From assembly GCA_020852055.1 (NCBI GenBank), contig JADZBP010000265.1, positions 1-32,904 on the forward strand: DNA of 32,904 bases, read 5' to 3'. A program made the position numbers and the translations under genes. The DNA is from Candidatus Latescibacterota bacterium (GTDB lineage: Bacteria > Latescibacterota > UBA2968 > UBA8231). Position 1 is the first letter of the stretch. Each line of letters opens with the position of its first letter. Below the pieces are notes generated by a model. The model made no database searches. It was not told the origin of the DNA and was given only the letters and a program-made list of their open reading frames with translations. Below are positions 8,702 to 16,949 of this stretch, piece after piece.

Positions 8702-9637
8702 ATGGACTCCCGCCGAGACCGCCAAATGATGACCAGACTGGTTTTTTGTTGCCTTGCCGCCCTGGCCCTGCCCCTGGTTCCGGCCCTGGCTGACGAAACC
8801 CCCGAGACCCTGCTGATCCGCCAGGCCCTCGACAACGACAAGTTCGGCCGCCGCCGCGGCGAGGTGGAGCTGGCCATGTCGGCCTTTGCCCCCGAGGTGG
8901 TGGTCTATGGCGCGCAGCGCAGCGCCGATCCCCGCGCCTGGCAGGTGCTGTACGAGGACCGCGAAGGCCTCAAGGAAGCGGTGGGTCGGGACCTGGGCGC
9001 CAATCGCTACGAAATCGAACGCCAGGTGCCCTATATCCACGTGCGGGGGCGGAAGGCCATCGTCACCACCCTCGACTCGGGTCAGGTGGTGGAACGCGCC
9101 GGTGGCGCAACCCGCCTCTACCGGTCGGAGAGTCTGTGGTATTTCACCAAGTTCGAGGACAAGTGGCTGGTCACCGGCCTGGTCCAGGAGATCGGCGGCG
9201 AGTTACCCCCGCCCGGCGCCAGCCCGCAGGCCGGCGAGATCACCGAGATCCTGGGAGACGAGGAGGAGGGATGGGAGCAGGCCAGTGCCGGCACCCTGAC
9301 CGGGTTGTACGACGAGAACTTCGCTATCATGGATGCCGGCGGGGCATTGCGGCCGCAGACCTGGGTACTGCTGCTGGGCACCCCCGAGGAGCTGGAAAAA
9401 TGGCTCGAAAAACGGCTGGCGCGCACCCGGTACCAGCTGGACCGGCAGGTGGTGCATACCTACCTCAGCCCCGGGGGCCGCGAGGCCCTGGCCCTGACCC
9501 GTGAAAAGGTGGCGGCCACCTACGAGAGTGGCCCGGCGGGACATGAGTTGGAGCGGTGGGTGTTGTGGACCCTCAGCCGGCGCAGCGGCTCCTGGAAGAT
9601 CACCAGCGCCCTGTACCGCCTCGGGCTGCCCCAGTGA
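8702..9637 (+). CDS. Secreted protein with two tandem NTF2/SnoaL-like domains
   Basis: A 311-residue exported protein. In-frame ATGs at 8702, 8726 and 8729 are possible; the last two place a clean signal peptide (TRLVFCCLAALALPLVPALA) at the N-terminus. The mature part appears to be an internal duplication: each half has a helix (RQALDNDKFGRRRGEVELAM; QASAGTLTGLYDENFAIMDA), a VVVYG- or LRPQTW-type turn, then LYEDREGLKEAVGRDLGANRY or LGTPEELEKWLEKRLARTRY, then YIHVRGRKAIVTT or YLSPGGREALALT, and finally LWYFTKFEDKWLVT or LWTLSRRSGSWKIT. This order of elements is typical of SnoaL/DUF4440 cone folds. No catalytic residues are obvious, so binding or structural roles are as likely as enzymatic ones. 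Its stop overlaps the GTG start of the glutamate dehydrogenase gene. Confidence 0.7.
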   Translation: MDSRRDRQMMTRLVFCCLAALALPLVPALADETPETLLIRQALDNDKFGRRRGEVELAMSAFAPEVVVYGAQRSADPRAWQVLYEDREGLKEAVGRDLGANRYEIERQVPYIHVRGRKAIVTTLDSGQVVERAGGATRLYRSESLWYFTKFEDKWLVTGLVQEIGGELPPPGASPQAGEITEILGDEEEGWEQASAGTLTGLYDENFAIMDAGGALRPQTWVLLLGTPEELEKWLEKRLARTRYQLDRQVVHTYLSPGGREALALTREKVAATYESGPAGHELERWVLWTLSRRSGSWKITSALYRLGLPQ

Positions 9638-10887
9638 CGCCATCGGTGGCCGAGAAGATCAACAACTACGAAAATACCAACCGGCTCTTCGACCGGGCCG
9701 CCGACGCCTTGGGGCTCGATCCGGAGATGCGCCTGCTGCTCAAGACGCCCTTCCGCGAGATCCAGGTGGAGGTGCCGGTGCGTATGGACGACGGCCACCT
9801 CGAGGTTTTTCTAGGGTACCGGGTGCAGCACAACGGCGCCCGCGGGCCGATGAAGGGGGGGCTGCGCTACCACCCGGAGGTCGATTTCGACGAGGTGCGT
9901 TCCCTGGCCTCGTTGATGACCTGGAAGACCGCGCTGGTGGGCATCCCCTTCGGCGGCGCCAAAGGCGGCATCACCTGCGATCCGGGCGCCATGAGCCTGC
10001 ACGAGTTGGAGCTACTGACGCGCAAATTCACCTCGCGTATGGGCTTCGCCTTCGGCCTCCACCGCGACATTCCCGCTCCCGACGTCAACACCACCCCGCA
10101 GGTCATGGCCTGGATCATGGACCAGTACGGGGCCCGGTACGGCCATACCCCCGGCATCGTCACCGGCAAGCCGCTCGAATTGGGCGGATCGCCGGGACGC
10201 TTGGAGGCGACCGGTAGGGGGGTGGCCCAGATCACCGAACTGGCTGCCGCCGATCAGGGCATCCCCCTCAAGGGCGCCCGCGTGGTGGTGCAGGGTTTTG
10301 GCAACGTGGGATCGTACGCGGCGCTCTTCCTCCACCAGCAGGGGGCGCGGGTGGTGGGCCTGAGCGATGTGCGGGGGGCGCTGTGGAACGGGGATGGTTT
10401 CGAGGTGCCGGCCATCTTCGCCGCGGCCAAAGCCGGGGGGGGCTTGCGCAGCGCCGGGGCCCGCGAGCTGAGCAACGAGGAATTACTCGAGCAGGAGTGC
10501 GATATCCTCATCCCCGCGGCCCTGGGCGGGGTGATCACCCGCGAGAATGCGCCCCGGCTGCAGGCGCGCATGATCGTCGAGGCGGCCAACTCCCCGATCA
10601 CCACCATCGCCGACGCGGTCCTCAACGAGCGCAGCATCCCCATCGTCCCCGATATCCTGGCCAATGCCGGGGGGGTGACGGTGTCCTATTTCGAGTGGGC
10701 GCAGAACATCCAGGTTTTCACCTGGGAAGAGGCCCAGGTCAACGAGCAGCTCACCCGGATCATGGCCCGCACCTACGCTGAGGTGATGGCGCTGGTCCGC
10801 GAACGCGGCGTTGCCCTGCGAACCGCCGCCTTTATGATCGCCATCGAGAGGGTGGCCCGGGCCGAGCGCCTGCGCGGCGGCATCTAG
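9634..10887 (+). CDS. gdhA: Glutamate dehydrogenase (Glu/Leu/Phe/Val dehydrogenase family)
   Basis: This enzyme interconverts glutamate with 2-oxoglutarate and ammonium using NAD(P). The 417-residue protein has the substrate-binding segment GGLRYHPEVD, the catalytic-lysine region PFGGAKGG, and the Rossmann motif VVQGFGNVGSYAA. Length is normal for hexameric bacterial and archaeal GDH. A GTG start at 9634 is chosen: it overlaps the preceding stop as GTGA and gives the expected N-terminus (VAEKINNYENTNRLF). A second GTG at 9646 is the alternative. Cofactor preference cannot be read with confidence. The gene ends in TAG six bases before the convergent LptE-like gene, leaving no room for a dedicated terminator. 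Confidence 0.92.
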   Translation: MTPSVAEKINNYENTNRLFDRAADALGLDPEMRLLLKTPFREIQVEVPVRMDDGHLEVFLGYRVQHNGARGPMKGGLRYHPEVDFDEVRSLASLMTWKTALVGIPFGGAKGGITCDPGAMSLHELELLTRKFTSRMGFAFGLHRDIPAPDVNTTPQVMAWIMDQYGARYGHTPGIVTGKPLELGGSPGRLEATGRGVAQITELAAADQGIPLKGARVVVQGFGNVGSYAALFLHQQGARVVGLSDVRGALWNGDGFEVPAIFAAAKAGGGLRSAGARELSNEELLEQECDILIPAALGGVITRENAPRLQARMIVEAANSPITTIADAVLNERSIPIVPDILANAGGVTVSYFEWAQNIQVFTWEEAQVNEQLTRIMARTYAEVMALVRERGVALRTAAFMIAIERVARAERLRGGI

Positions 10888-10893
10888 CGACGC

Positions 10894-11379
10894 CTACCAG
10901 CCGGCCGTGGCGCGGTCGACCAGCTCCACCACCACCATGTCCAGGGCCGCTCCCACGGCGGCTTCCCGCCCCTCGGTATCACTCAACCCCGCATCATAGG
11001 TCCCCCAGCCGGTCATGCCCTTGGCTTCCAGCACCGCGCTGCCGTCGGCGTTTTTGGTCATCTGGGCATCGAGGGTGAGTTTGAAGCGATACTGTTGGGT
11101 CTGCTCGGCGGCGGTATAGGTGAAGGGTCGGTCCTCCACCGCGGTTAGGCGCAGGGTAAAGGTGGCATCGGCGCTGGCCTCGTCCACCACCTTCAGGCGG
11201 CCGTCGGCGGTGAAGGCGCGGCTCAGGCGCTCGGTCATTTCCTCGGCGATGCCGGCTTCAGGGGTATCGTTTTCGGCGACCGGAATCGACACGCTGCGCA
11301 CCCCCCCGGCGATGCCGGCGGTGGTGGAGTAGTGGGCGCAGCCGGACAGCAGGAGGAGGGCGAGCAGGATGGCGGGCAT
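10894..11379 (-). CDS. lptE: LptE-like outer-membrane lipoprotein
   Basis: A 161-residue lipoprotein with signal peptide MPAILLALLLLSGC and lipobox LSGC (Cys14). The mature part begins HYSTTAGIAGGVRSVSIPVAEND, followed by an amphipathic helix (GIAEEMTERLSRAF) and then VVDEASADATFTLRL. This order (short strand with 'NxT/D' turn, helix, strand) is characteristic of LptE, which plugs LptD during lipopolysaccharide transport; the residue-level match is modest. A general DUF4136-like lipoprotein is the alternative. It lies downstream of the M23 peptidase gene but behind a strong terminator, so it likely has reduced or separate transcription. It ends in TAG. Confidence 0.6.
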   Translation of the reverse strand: MPAILLALLLLSGCAHYSTTAGIAGGVRSVSIPVAENDTPEAGIAEEMTERLSRAFTADGRLKVVDEASADATFTLRLTAVEDRPFTYTAAEQTQQYRFKLTLDAQMTKNADGSAVLEAKGMTGWGTYDAGLSDTEGREAAVGAALDMVVVELVDRATAGW

Positions 11380-11394
11380 AGGGGTCGACAGATG

Positions 11395-11425
11395 AAAAAG
11401 CCGGCCTGCGCGAAGGCAGGCCGGC
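11395..11425 (-). terminator. Intrinsic terminator after the M23 peptidase gene
   Basis: A perfect 10-base inverted repeat, GCCGGCCTGC (11400-11409) and GCAGGCCGGC (11416-11425), surrounds a 6-base loop. Read on the minus strand it is followed by five T residues (complement of 11395-11399). It lies between the M23 peptidase stop (11450) and the LptE-like start (11379). Confidence 0.85.
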
Positions 11426-11449
11426 AGCGGTAACACGCGGTGCAAAGGG

Positions 11450-12481
11450 TTACTCGGCGCTTTCGTCGGCTCCGCCGATCCCGGCCACCTTCTCGAGGGA
11501 ACCGGGCAGGTCGAGGATGAAGTTCTCCGGATCGACATACCCCTTGCGGCCCATCCGGCGGTCCTTGTAGAGCACCGCGTAGTGCAGATGGGGTCCGGTG
11601 GAGCGCCCGGTATTGCCCATATTGCCGATCTGCTGACCGCGGGTGACCCGTTGGCCGGGGCTGACCAGCATCTTTTCGAGGTGGCCGTATTCGGTCTGGT
11701 AGATGCCTTCCTTCTTATAGGTCTTCCCGTTCTCGTCCGTGACCACGATATCGTGGTCGATCACCACCACATTGCCGAGGCCGGTGTCGCGGTAGGCGTC
11801 GTTGACGGTGCCGTCGGCGGTTGCGTATACGGGGGTGCCGCGGCGGCCGGCAAAATCCAGACCGCTGTGGAAAGCCGAGCGGCCGGTGAAGGGATCACTG
11901 CGATAGCCGAAACGGGAGGAGACCCAGCTGTGGTCGCTGGAGACCGGGGCGATGGTGGGGAAGTGTTTCCAGCCCTCCTCGCTCTCGCGGAACTTGTTCT
12001 CCAGCAAGGAGAAACTCTCCTCCTGAATCTTGGCCTCCCGCTGCAGGCGCAGGATATTGCCGTTGAGATCCTCGAGGGCGGCGCGTCTGCGGCCCGGCAG
12101 GGACGAGACCCGTTGTGAGGGCTCATCGGGGCCGCCGGTCCCGGCCAGGCGTTCGTCGGCGGAGAGGGGCTCCATCTGGTGGTAATTGCGCAGTTTCTCG
12201 TCGTCTTCCCGCAAAACCACCATCGTCTTCTCGAGCTGCGAAACCGCCTCGCGGGTGTGCTCGATGCCGCGCAGCAACTCGCCGTTTTCGGCGCGGAGCT
12301 GAGCGAGATCCTCCTGGTGGTCGGCCCGCGAATAAAAGCCGGCCAGGTAATAGCCAAAGGCGCAGACGAACACAAAAGCGATTGCGCCGGCTACCGCCAG
12401 GACGCGAGGGGTGACACGGTATTCCTGGACCTGGCCATCATTGGGGGGGATCAGGATGAAGGTAAATCGTTTTCCATGCAT
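11450..12481 (-). CDS. M23 family metallopeptidase, membrane-anchored with coiled coil
   Basis: M23 (LytM) peptidases cut peptide cross-links in peptidoglycan or, when inactive, regulate amidases. This 343-residue protein has a short cytoplasmic N-terminus, one transmembrane helix (about residues 27-50, VLAVAGAIAFVFVCAFGYYLAG), a periplasmic coiled coil (about 54-100 and again near 135-170) and a C-terminal LytM domain. The zinc ligands are present: HSGLDF (His and Asp) and GPHLHY (HxH), so the domain should be catalytic. The layout matches M23 proteins next to bactofilin or division genes, but no such partner is here. The ATG at 12481 follows AAGGAG at a rather long distance of 12 bases. It ends in TAA and a strong terminator follows. 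Confidence 0.9.
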   Translation of the reverse strand: MHGKRFTFILIPPNDGQVQEYRVTPRVLAVAGAIAFVFVCAFGYYLAGFYSRADHQEDLAQLRAENGELLRGIEHTREAVSQLEKTMVVLREDDEKLRNYHQMEPLSADERLAGTGGPDEPSQRVSSLPGRRRAALEDLNGNILRLQREAKIQEESFSLLENKFRESEEGWKHFPTIAPVSSDHSWVSSRFGYRSDPFTGRSAFHSGLDFAGRRGTPVYATADGTVNDAYRDTGLGNVVVIDHDIVVTDENGKTYKKEGIYQTEYGHLEKMLVSPGQRVTRGQQIGNMGNTGRSTGPHLHYAVLYKDRRMGRKGYVDPENFILDLPGSLEKVAGIGGADESAE

Positions 12482-13048
12482 TGGGGATTCGTTCTCCTTT
12501 TCAGGGCACCGGTCAGAAACAAAAAGACCGCCGCCTGCCGAGGGAGGGCAGTGCCAGGGTGTTTCTCTGATTCATGCAGCAGGCTCCCGGATTTGCTCTG
12601 GCCGGGCCAGCCCACGAATTCCCGGAGCGGCAAAACCTCCGGGACAGAGCTATCGGCGAGGAGTTGGGTTAGGGTTTGACGAAGCGCCGGTAGCATCGGG
12701 CGCTCCCCATCCTCGCAGGTCGATTTTGATGCTGCCTCGGGTTTCCTCAGCGCGCAGCTGGAGGAGTTGGGCAGCAGCCCGGTCCAACTCCCCGACGAAG
12801 AGGTCTGCTCTGGGGAGGGGTTGCGGGCGGTGTGATTGAAAGGCTGGGGGACCCAAGGCCCCCCGGGAACGAGGTAACAATCTAGCCAATCAGGGGCCGG
12901 TTGTCAACCACTAAATCCCCCGGGGGGCATCTAGCGGTAGGGGTATAGACAAGGAGGATGGGCTATATATAGAGGTATCCCCGGTGGCCAGGGGCGAGAT
13001 GATGGGGGTAGGCTAAGGGAAAATAGTGGATTTAGGTGCACTGGCCTA
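12482..13048. other. Intergenic region between divergent M23 peptidase and S41 protease genes
   Basis: No gene can be supported here. Short frames exist on both strands. The most protein-like are a plus-strand frame ending in TGA near 12836 (VDFDAASGFLSAQLEELG...) with no start codon, and an overlapping minus-strand frame around 12650-12889; they may be remnants of a lost gene or chance. The part after 12880 is less GC-rich and contains the palindromes CCCCCGGGGG (near 12920) and CTATATATAG (12963-12972). Confidence 0.4.
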
Positions 13049-13077
13049 TTGACGGGGGCCGCGGAAAATTATTTACT
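13049..13077 (+). promoter_or_regulatory. Candidate sigma-70-type promoter for the S41 protease gene and downstream run
   Basis: TTGACG (13049-13054), 17 bases, TTTACT (13072-13077). The -35 matches 5/6 and the -10 4/6. The predicted transcript would start near 13084, giving a ~37-base leader before the ATG at 13121. It could drive the whole colinear run from the protease to mnmG. Confidence 0.5.
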
Positions 13078-13120
13078 TAGGGGCCGAGGTTCTTCCTCTA
13101 CTTTTACAAGGAATGGCACG

Positions 13121-15013
13121 ATGCGTCGCTGGTGGATTGGTTGGCTGTGGGTTCTGCTCCTGCTCGTCGGCTCCGCTCGCACCTCGCAGGCCCTGACCCC
13201 CCCGGCCCCGGTGGGGCAGGAACTGAACACCCTGCTGATGATCGTCCGCAATATCCGCGATTATTATATTGAAGAGGTTTCCCCCGATACCCTGATGCAC
13301 GCCGGGGTGAAGGGGCTCTTTTATACCCTCGATCCGGCCAGCGACTATACCTTCAGCCAGCAACAGAACGCCGGCTGGAAGGATAGTTTCGATACCTTCC
13401 GCCAGATCGCCCTCGCCGTCAATGATTCCTCGCTGTATTCGACCACGCCGGATACCCTGGTGCGCTTCGGGATCGCCGGGATGCTCTCTATCCTCGATCC
13501 CTACACTAACTTCATGGAAAACCAAAACCTGGACAATTTCATCATCCATACCCGCGGCAGCTATGGCGGGTTGGGATTCCGCATCCAGGTGATCCACCCC
13601 GACAGCGCCATCGCGGTCTGGATCTTGCTGCACCAGGATACCCCGGCAGCCCGGGCCGGCGTCAAATCGGGCGACCTGATCCTGGCCATCGATGACAGCA
13701 CCACCAAAAAGCTGAGCGCCGGCGATGCCGCCGACCGGATGCGCGGGGAGCCGGGCACCCCGGTCACCCTCACGCTGCAGCGGGCCGGTATCGCAGACCC
13801 CTTCAAGGTGACCATCATCCGCGAGGTGGTGCAGGTGCGGAGTGTGCCGTACTTCACCCTCTTCTCCGATTCCACTGGCTACGTCAAACTCGATGGATTC
13901 CAGCAGAAATGCAGCCAGGAGGTGCGGGAGGCGCTGATCGACCTGAAGCAGCGGGGTATGAAACGCCTGATCTTCGATCTTCGCGGCAACGGCGGCGGCT
14001 ATCTCCAGGAGGCGGTCTCCGTGGCCGAACTCTTCCTGCCGCCCCAGAAGTTGGTGGTCTATACCGCCGGCAGAGCCATCGCCGATACCACCCGCTACTT
14101 CACGGCCGCCAAACCGATCGTGGCCGACGAGCCGCTGGTGGTGCTGGTCGACGGGGAATCCGCCAGCGCCTCGGAGATCGTTTCGGGCGCCATCCAGGAC
14201 TGGGACCGCGGCCTGATTCTGGGCACCCCCACGGTGGGTAAGGGGTCGGTGCAGCAGACCATGCCCATCGGCGACAAGGCCGAACTGAAGCTGACCATCG
14301 CCGCCTACTTCACCCCCAGCGGCCGATCCATCGACAAACGTATGCGCAAGGACTCGACCCTGGTCGGCTCGCCCAACAAGCAGTTCAAGACCCTGGTGCG
14401 GGGCCGCATCGTACACGGGGGAGGCGGGGTGGTGCCCGACGTCTTTATGGAACCCCAGGACCGCCGTTTCTGGACCGCCCCGCTCAACCGGCAACTTGCC
14501 GGCGGGGTCACCGCTAACAATCTATTTTTCCATTTTGCGCGGCAATACCCGGTGAGCCACCCTGGCCTGGCCGCGGATTTCCGCGCCAACGCCTCAACCG
14601 TGACCGAATTCCGCCAATTCGTCGACAAGCGGGGGTTTGAATACGTCAGCCAGTACGAGTCGTGGATGAAGGACCTCCAGAAAAAGGCGGACGAGGAGAA
14701 ACAGGCCGACAAGCTGACCAACTCGCTCGAGTCCCTGCGCGAGGAGATCGGGGAGATCGAGGAAGATCACTGGAAAAACGATCAGGATCTGCTCACCTGG
14801 AAACTGAGCTACGACATCCTCGAAAAAGGCGTGAGCCAGAAGGCGGCCGAGGCGTACCGGGTGTCGGTGGACCCCCAGGTCCTGCGAGCCCGCCAGATCC
14901 TCGTGGACACCGGGTCTTACGAGGAGTTCCTGCGCAAGCCGGAGATCAGCCTGCCGCCCGATCCCAAACTGGCCACGGCCGCGCCGGATTCCGACGCGAT
15001 CCCGGGGGAATAG
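13121..15013 (+). CDS. S41 family C-terminal processing peptidase with PDZ domain
   Basis: C-terminal processing proteases cleave exported or periplasmic proteins near their C-termini using a Ser-Lys dyad. The 630-residue protein has a signal peptide (about residues 1-24, MRRWWIGWLWVLLLLVGSAR...SQA), an N-terminal helical domain, a PDZ domain (about 145-235, from YGGLGFRIQ through ARAGVKSGDLILAID) and the S41 domain. By spacing to E. coli Prc, the dyad is Ser349 (ESASASE) and Lys374 (VGKGSVQ), 25 residues apart. A long C-terminal helical extension (about 490-600, rich in Lys and Glu) follows the catalytic core. The ATG at 13121 has AAGGA eight bases upstream. Two N-terminal repeats of the type GVKGLFYTLDPASDY and GIAGMLSILDPYTNF are visible. 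It ends in TAG, 6 bases before lipA. Confidence 0.9.
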   Translation: MRRWWIGWLWVLLLLVGSARTSQALTPPAPVGQELNTLLMIVRNIRDYYIEEVSPDTLMHAGVKGLFYTLDPASDYTFSQQQNAGWKDSFDTFRQIALAVNDSSLYSTTPDTLVRFGIAGMLSILDPYTNFMENQNLDNFIIHTRGSYGGLGFRIQVIHPDSAIAVWILLHQDTPAARAGVKSGDLILAIDDSTTKKLSAGDAADRMRGEPGTPVTLTLQRAGIADPFKVTIIREVVQVRSVPYFTLFSDSTGYVKLDGFQQKCSQEVREALIDLKQRGMKRLIFDLRGNGGGYLQEAVSVAELFLPPQKLVVYTAGRAIADTTRYFTAAKPIVADEPLVVLVDGESASASEIVSGAIQDWDRGLILGTPTVGKGSVQQTMPIGDKAELKLTIAAYFTPSGRSIDKRMRKDSTLVGSPNKQFKTLVRGRIVHGGGGVVPDVFMEPQDRRFWTAPLNRQLAGGVTANNLFFHFARQYPVSHPGLAADFRANASTVTEFRQFVDKRGFEYVSQYESWMKDLQKKADEEKQADKLTNSLESLREEIGEIEEDHWKNDQDLLTWKLSYDILEKGVSQKAAEAYRVSVDPQVLRARQILVDTGSYEEFLRKPEISLPPDPKLATAAPDSDAIPGE

Positions 15014-15019
15014 GCTTCG

Positions 15020-15946
15020 ATGGCACAGACGGCCCGCCGCCTGCCGGATTGGCTCAAGGTCAAGGCCCCCGGCACCGCCAACTACCTGGACCTCAAGCGC
15101 CTGGTATCCGGACTGCAGCTCCATACGGTCTGCGAGAGCGCCCAGTGCCCCAATATCGGCGAGTGCTGGAACAGCCGCACCGCCACCTTCATGATCCTGG
15201 GCGACATCTGCACCCGCAGTTGCGGTTTCTGCGCCGTGAAGACCGGCAAACCGCAGTTCGTGGACGAGGGGGAACCAGAGCGGGTGGCCGAGGCGATTGC
15301 CCAGCTCGACCTGCGCCACGCGGTGATCACCTCGGTCAATCGCGACGAGTTGCCCGACGGCGGGGCCCGGATCTTTGCCCGCACCATCGAAGCGGTGCGT
15401 CAACGCTGCCCCCACACCACGGTGGAGGTGCTGATCCCCGATTTCAAGGGGGACTGGCAGGCCCTGGCAGTGGTGATGGCGGCGGGGCCGCACATCCTCA
15501 ATCACAATCTCGAAACCGTGCCCCGGCTCTACCCCACCATGCGGCCCCAGGCCAGGTACGGGCGTTCCCTAGAGCTCCTGGAACGGGCCGGCCGGATGGG
15601 CGAAGCTCCGACCAAGTCGGGAATGATGTTGGGGGCCGGTGAACGCGAAGAGGAAATTGCGCAGTCCATTGCCGATCTGGGGGCCGTGGGTTGCCGGATT
15701 CTCACCCTCGGGCAATACCTGAGTCCTTCCCAGGCCCATGTCCCGGTGGACCGGTTCGTCCACCCGGACGAGTTCGCTCGTTGGCGCGCCTTCGCCCTGG
15801 AACAAGGGGTGGCCCACGTGGAGGCGGGTCCGCTGGTGCGCAGTTCCTACCATGCCGAACTGCAGGCCGGTGCCCTGAAGGGCGCCGGGGCAGCCGCCGA
15901 CGGCCTTGTTTCTTCTCCTACCTCACAGCTACAGGCGGTCCGATGA
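15020..15946 (+). CDS. lipA: Lipoyl synthase
   Basis: LipA inserts two sulfur atoms into the protein-bound octanoyl chain to form the lipoyl cofactor of 2-oxoacid dehydrogenases and the glycine cleavage system. The 308-residue protein has both iron-sulfur motifs: the auxiliary cluster ligands Cys38, Cys43 and Cys49 (CESAQCPNIGEC) and the radical-SAM CxxxCxxC at Cys64, Cys68 and Cys71 (CTRSCGFC). The C-terminal RSSYHAE supplies the conserved Ser ligand. Length is normal. Its stop overlaps the next ATG (ATGA at 15943-15946), so it is coupled to the kinase-like gene. No lipB or lplA is in the window. Confidence 0.95.
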   Translation: MAQTARRLPDWLKVKAPGTANYLDLKRLVSGLQLHTVCESAQCPNIGECWNSRTATFMILGDICTRSCGFCAVKTGKPQFVDEGEPERVAEAIAQLDLRHAVITSVNRDELPDGGARIFARTIEAVRQRCPHTTVEVLIPDFKGDWQALAVVMAAGPHILNHNLETVPRLYPTMRPQARYGRSLELLERAGRMGEAPTKSGMMLGAGEREEEIAQSIADLGAVGCRILTLGQYLSPSQAHVPVDRFVHPDEFARWRAFALEQGVAHVEAGPLVRSSYHAELQAGALKGAGAAADGLVSSPTSQLQAVR

Positions 15947-16947
15947 ATCTCGACAAAAAGAACATCGCCACCTATCTGCGGCGAAAGAAGTTGCTGGTGG
16001 CCAGTGATCCGGCCCCGGTCGTCACCTCTCTGGGGGACGGGCTGCAGCACCTTGTTTTTCACGTCGCCGTGCCGCGGCAGGAGTGGATCGTCAAACAGGC
16101 ACTGGCCCGGGCGCAGGTCAAGGAGCGCTGGTGGCTCGACCGCAAGCGCATCTTTACTGAAAAAAGCTGCCTCGAGATCCTGGCGCAGCTCTTTCCAGTG
16201 CTCATCCCCGAGGTGGTGCTTGAGGACCGCACCGATTTCATCCTGGTGACCACCGCTCAGCCGCGCGAGGCCGTGGTGTGGGAGGATGAGCTGATGGGGG
16301 GCAAGATCGACCTGCAGATCGCCTCGCTCTGCGGCGAGTTGTTGGGCACGGTCCACAACCAGACTGCCGAGGACCGGGAAGTAAAGGCCATGTTCAAGGA
16401 TACCAAGGCCTTCGAGCAGTTGCGCATCGAGCCTTTCTACGGCCGCATCGCCCAGGTCTTTCCGGATCTGAAAAAGCCCATCGAGGCGCAGGTCCGGCAG
16501 TTGCTCAAGAGCCGCCACGCCCTGGTGCTGGGCGATCTGCGCCCCCGCAACATCTGGATCAGCAGCGGCCAGGTGTACATGGTGGACTTTGTCGCCGCGC
16601 ACTACGGCAACCCGGCCTTCGATGTGGCCTTCTACGCCGCCGACATGTGTATCAAGGCGATGATCAACAGCCCCCAGAAGGCCGCCTACCTCGAGGGCAT
16701 CAATATCTACTGGAACTCCTATTTCCGCACCGCCGAATACGCCACGAAAAAAGAGGTCGAGAAGAGCGCGGTGCGCGACCTGGCCTGCCTGCTGCTGAGC
16801 GCCATCGACGGTCGGCTGCCGGCCACCGGCCTCGACGAACACATGCGCGGCCTGGCCCGGCGTATCGCCCAGAACCTGCTCTTCACCGAGCTGGACAAGA
16901 TCGAGGAGATCACCGAGTTCGTGAACCGCACCCTGATCGACGGCTGA
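15943..16947 (+). CDS. APH-like kinase, possibly 5-methylthioribose kinase-like
   Basis: This 334-residue protein has the aminoglycoside phosphotransferase/choline kinase fold. A nucleotide-binding Lys lies in QEWIVKQAL, the catalytic loop is VLGDLRPRNIW (Asp and Asn as in the HGDxxxxN loop, with Leu for the usual His), and the metal-binding Asp is in YMVDFVAAHYG. The sequence around the catalytic loop, followed by NPAFDVAF, resembles 5-methylthioribose kinase, the first step of one methionine salvage route. That would suit the methionine-related genes downstream, but the match is by eye and a generic small-molecule kinase is equally possible. It overlaps lipA by 4 bases and is followed 2 bases later by an unknown gene. 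Confidence 0.65.
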   Translation: MNLDKKNIATYLRRKKLLVASDPAPVVTSLGDGLQHLVFHVAVPRQEWIVKQALARAQVKERWWLDRKRIFTEKSCLEILAQLFPVLIPEVVLEDRTDFILVTTAQPREAVVWEDELMGGKIDLQIASLCGELLGTVHNQTAEDREVKAMFKDTKAFEQLRIEPFYGRIAQVFPDLKKPIEAQVRQLLKSRHALVLGDLRPRNIWISSGQVYMVDFVAAHYGNPAFDVAFYAADMCIKAMINSPQKAAYLEGINIYWNSYFRTAEYATKKEVEKSAVRDLACLLLSAIDGRLPATGLDEHMRGLARRIAQNLLFTELDKIEEITEFVNRTLIDG

Positions 16948-16949
16948 GC

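Noticed and set aside
7460..9040. A 526-codon minus-strand open frame
   Set aside because: Antisense of the HEAT-repeat lipoprotein and the NTF2-like gene; no motif.
12650..12889. Minus-strand 79-codon frame as a gene upstream of the M23 peptidase
   Set aside because: No recognisable family, overlapping coding-like frame on the other strand, and no clear ribosome binding site.
12963..12972. CTATATATAG as an operator
   Set aside because: A 10-base palindrome alone is weak; no second copy was found and no regulator is adjacent.
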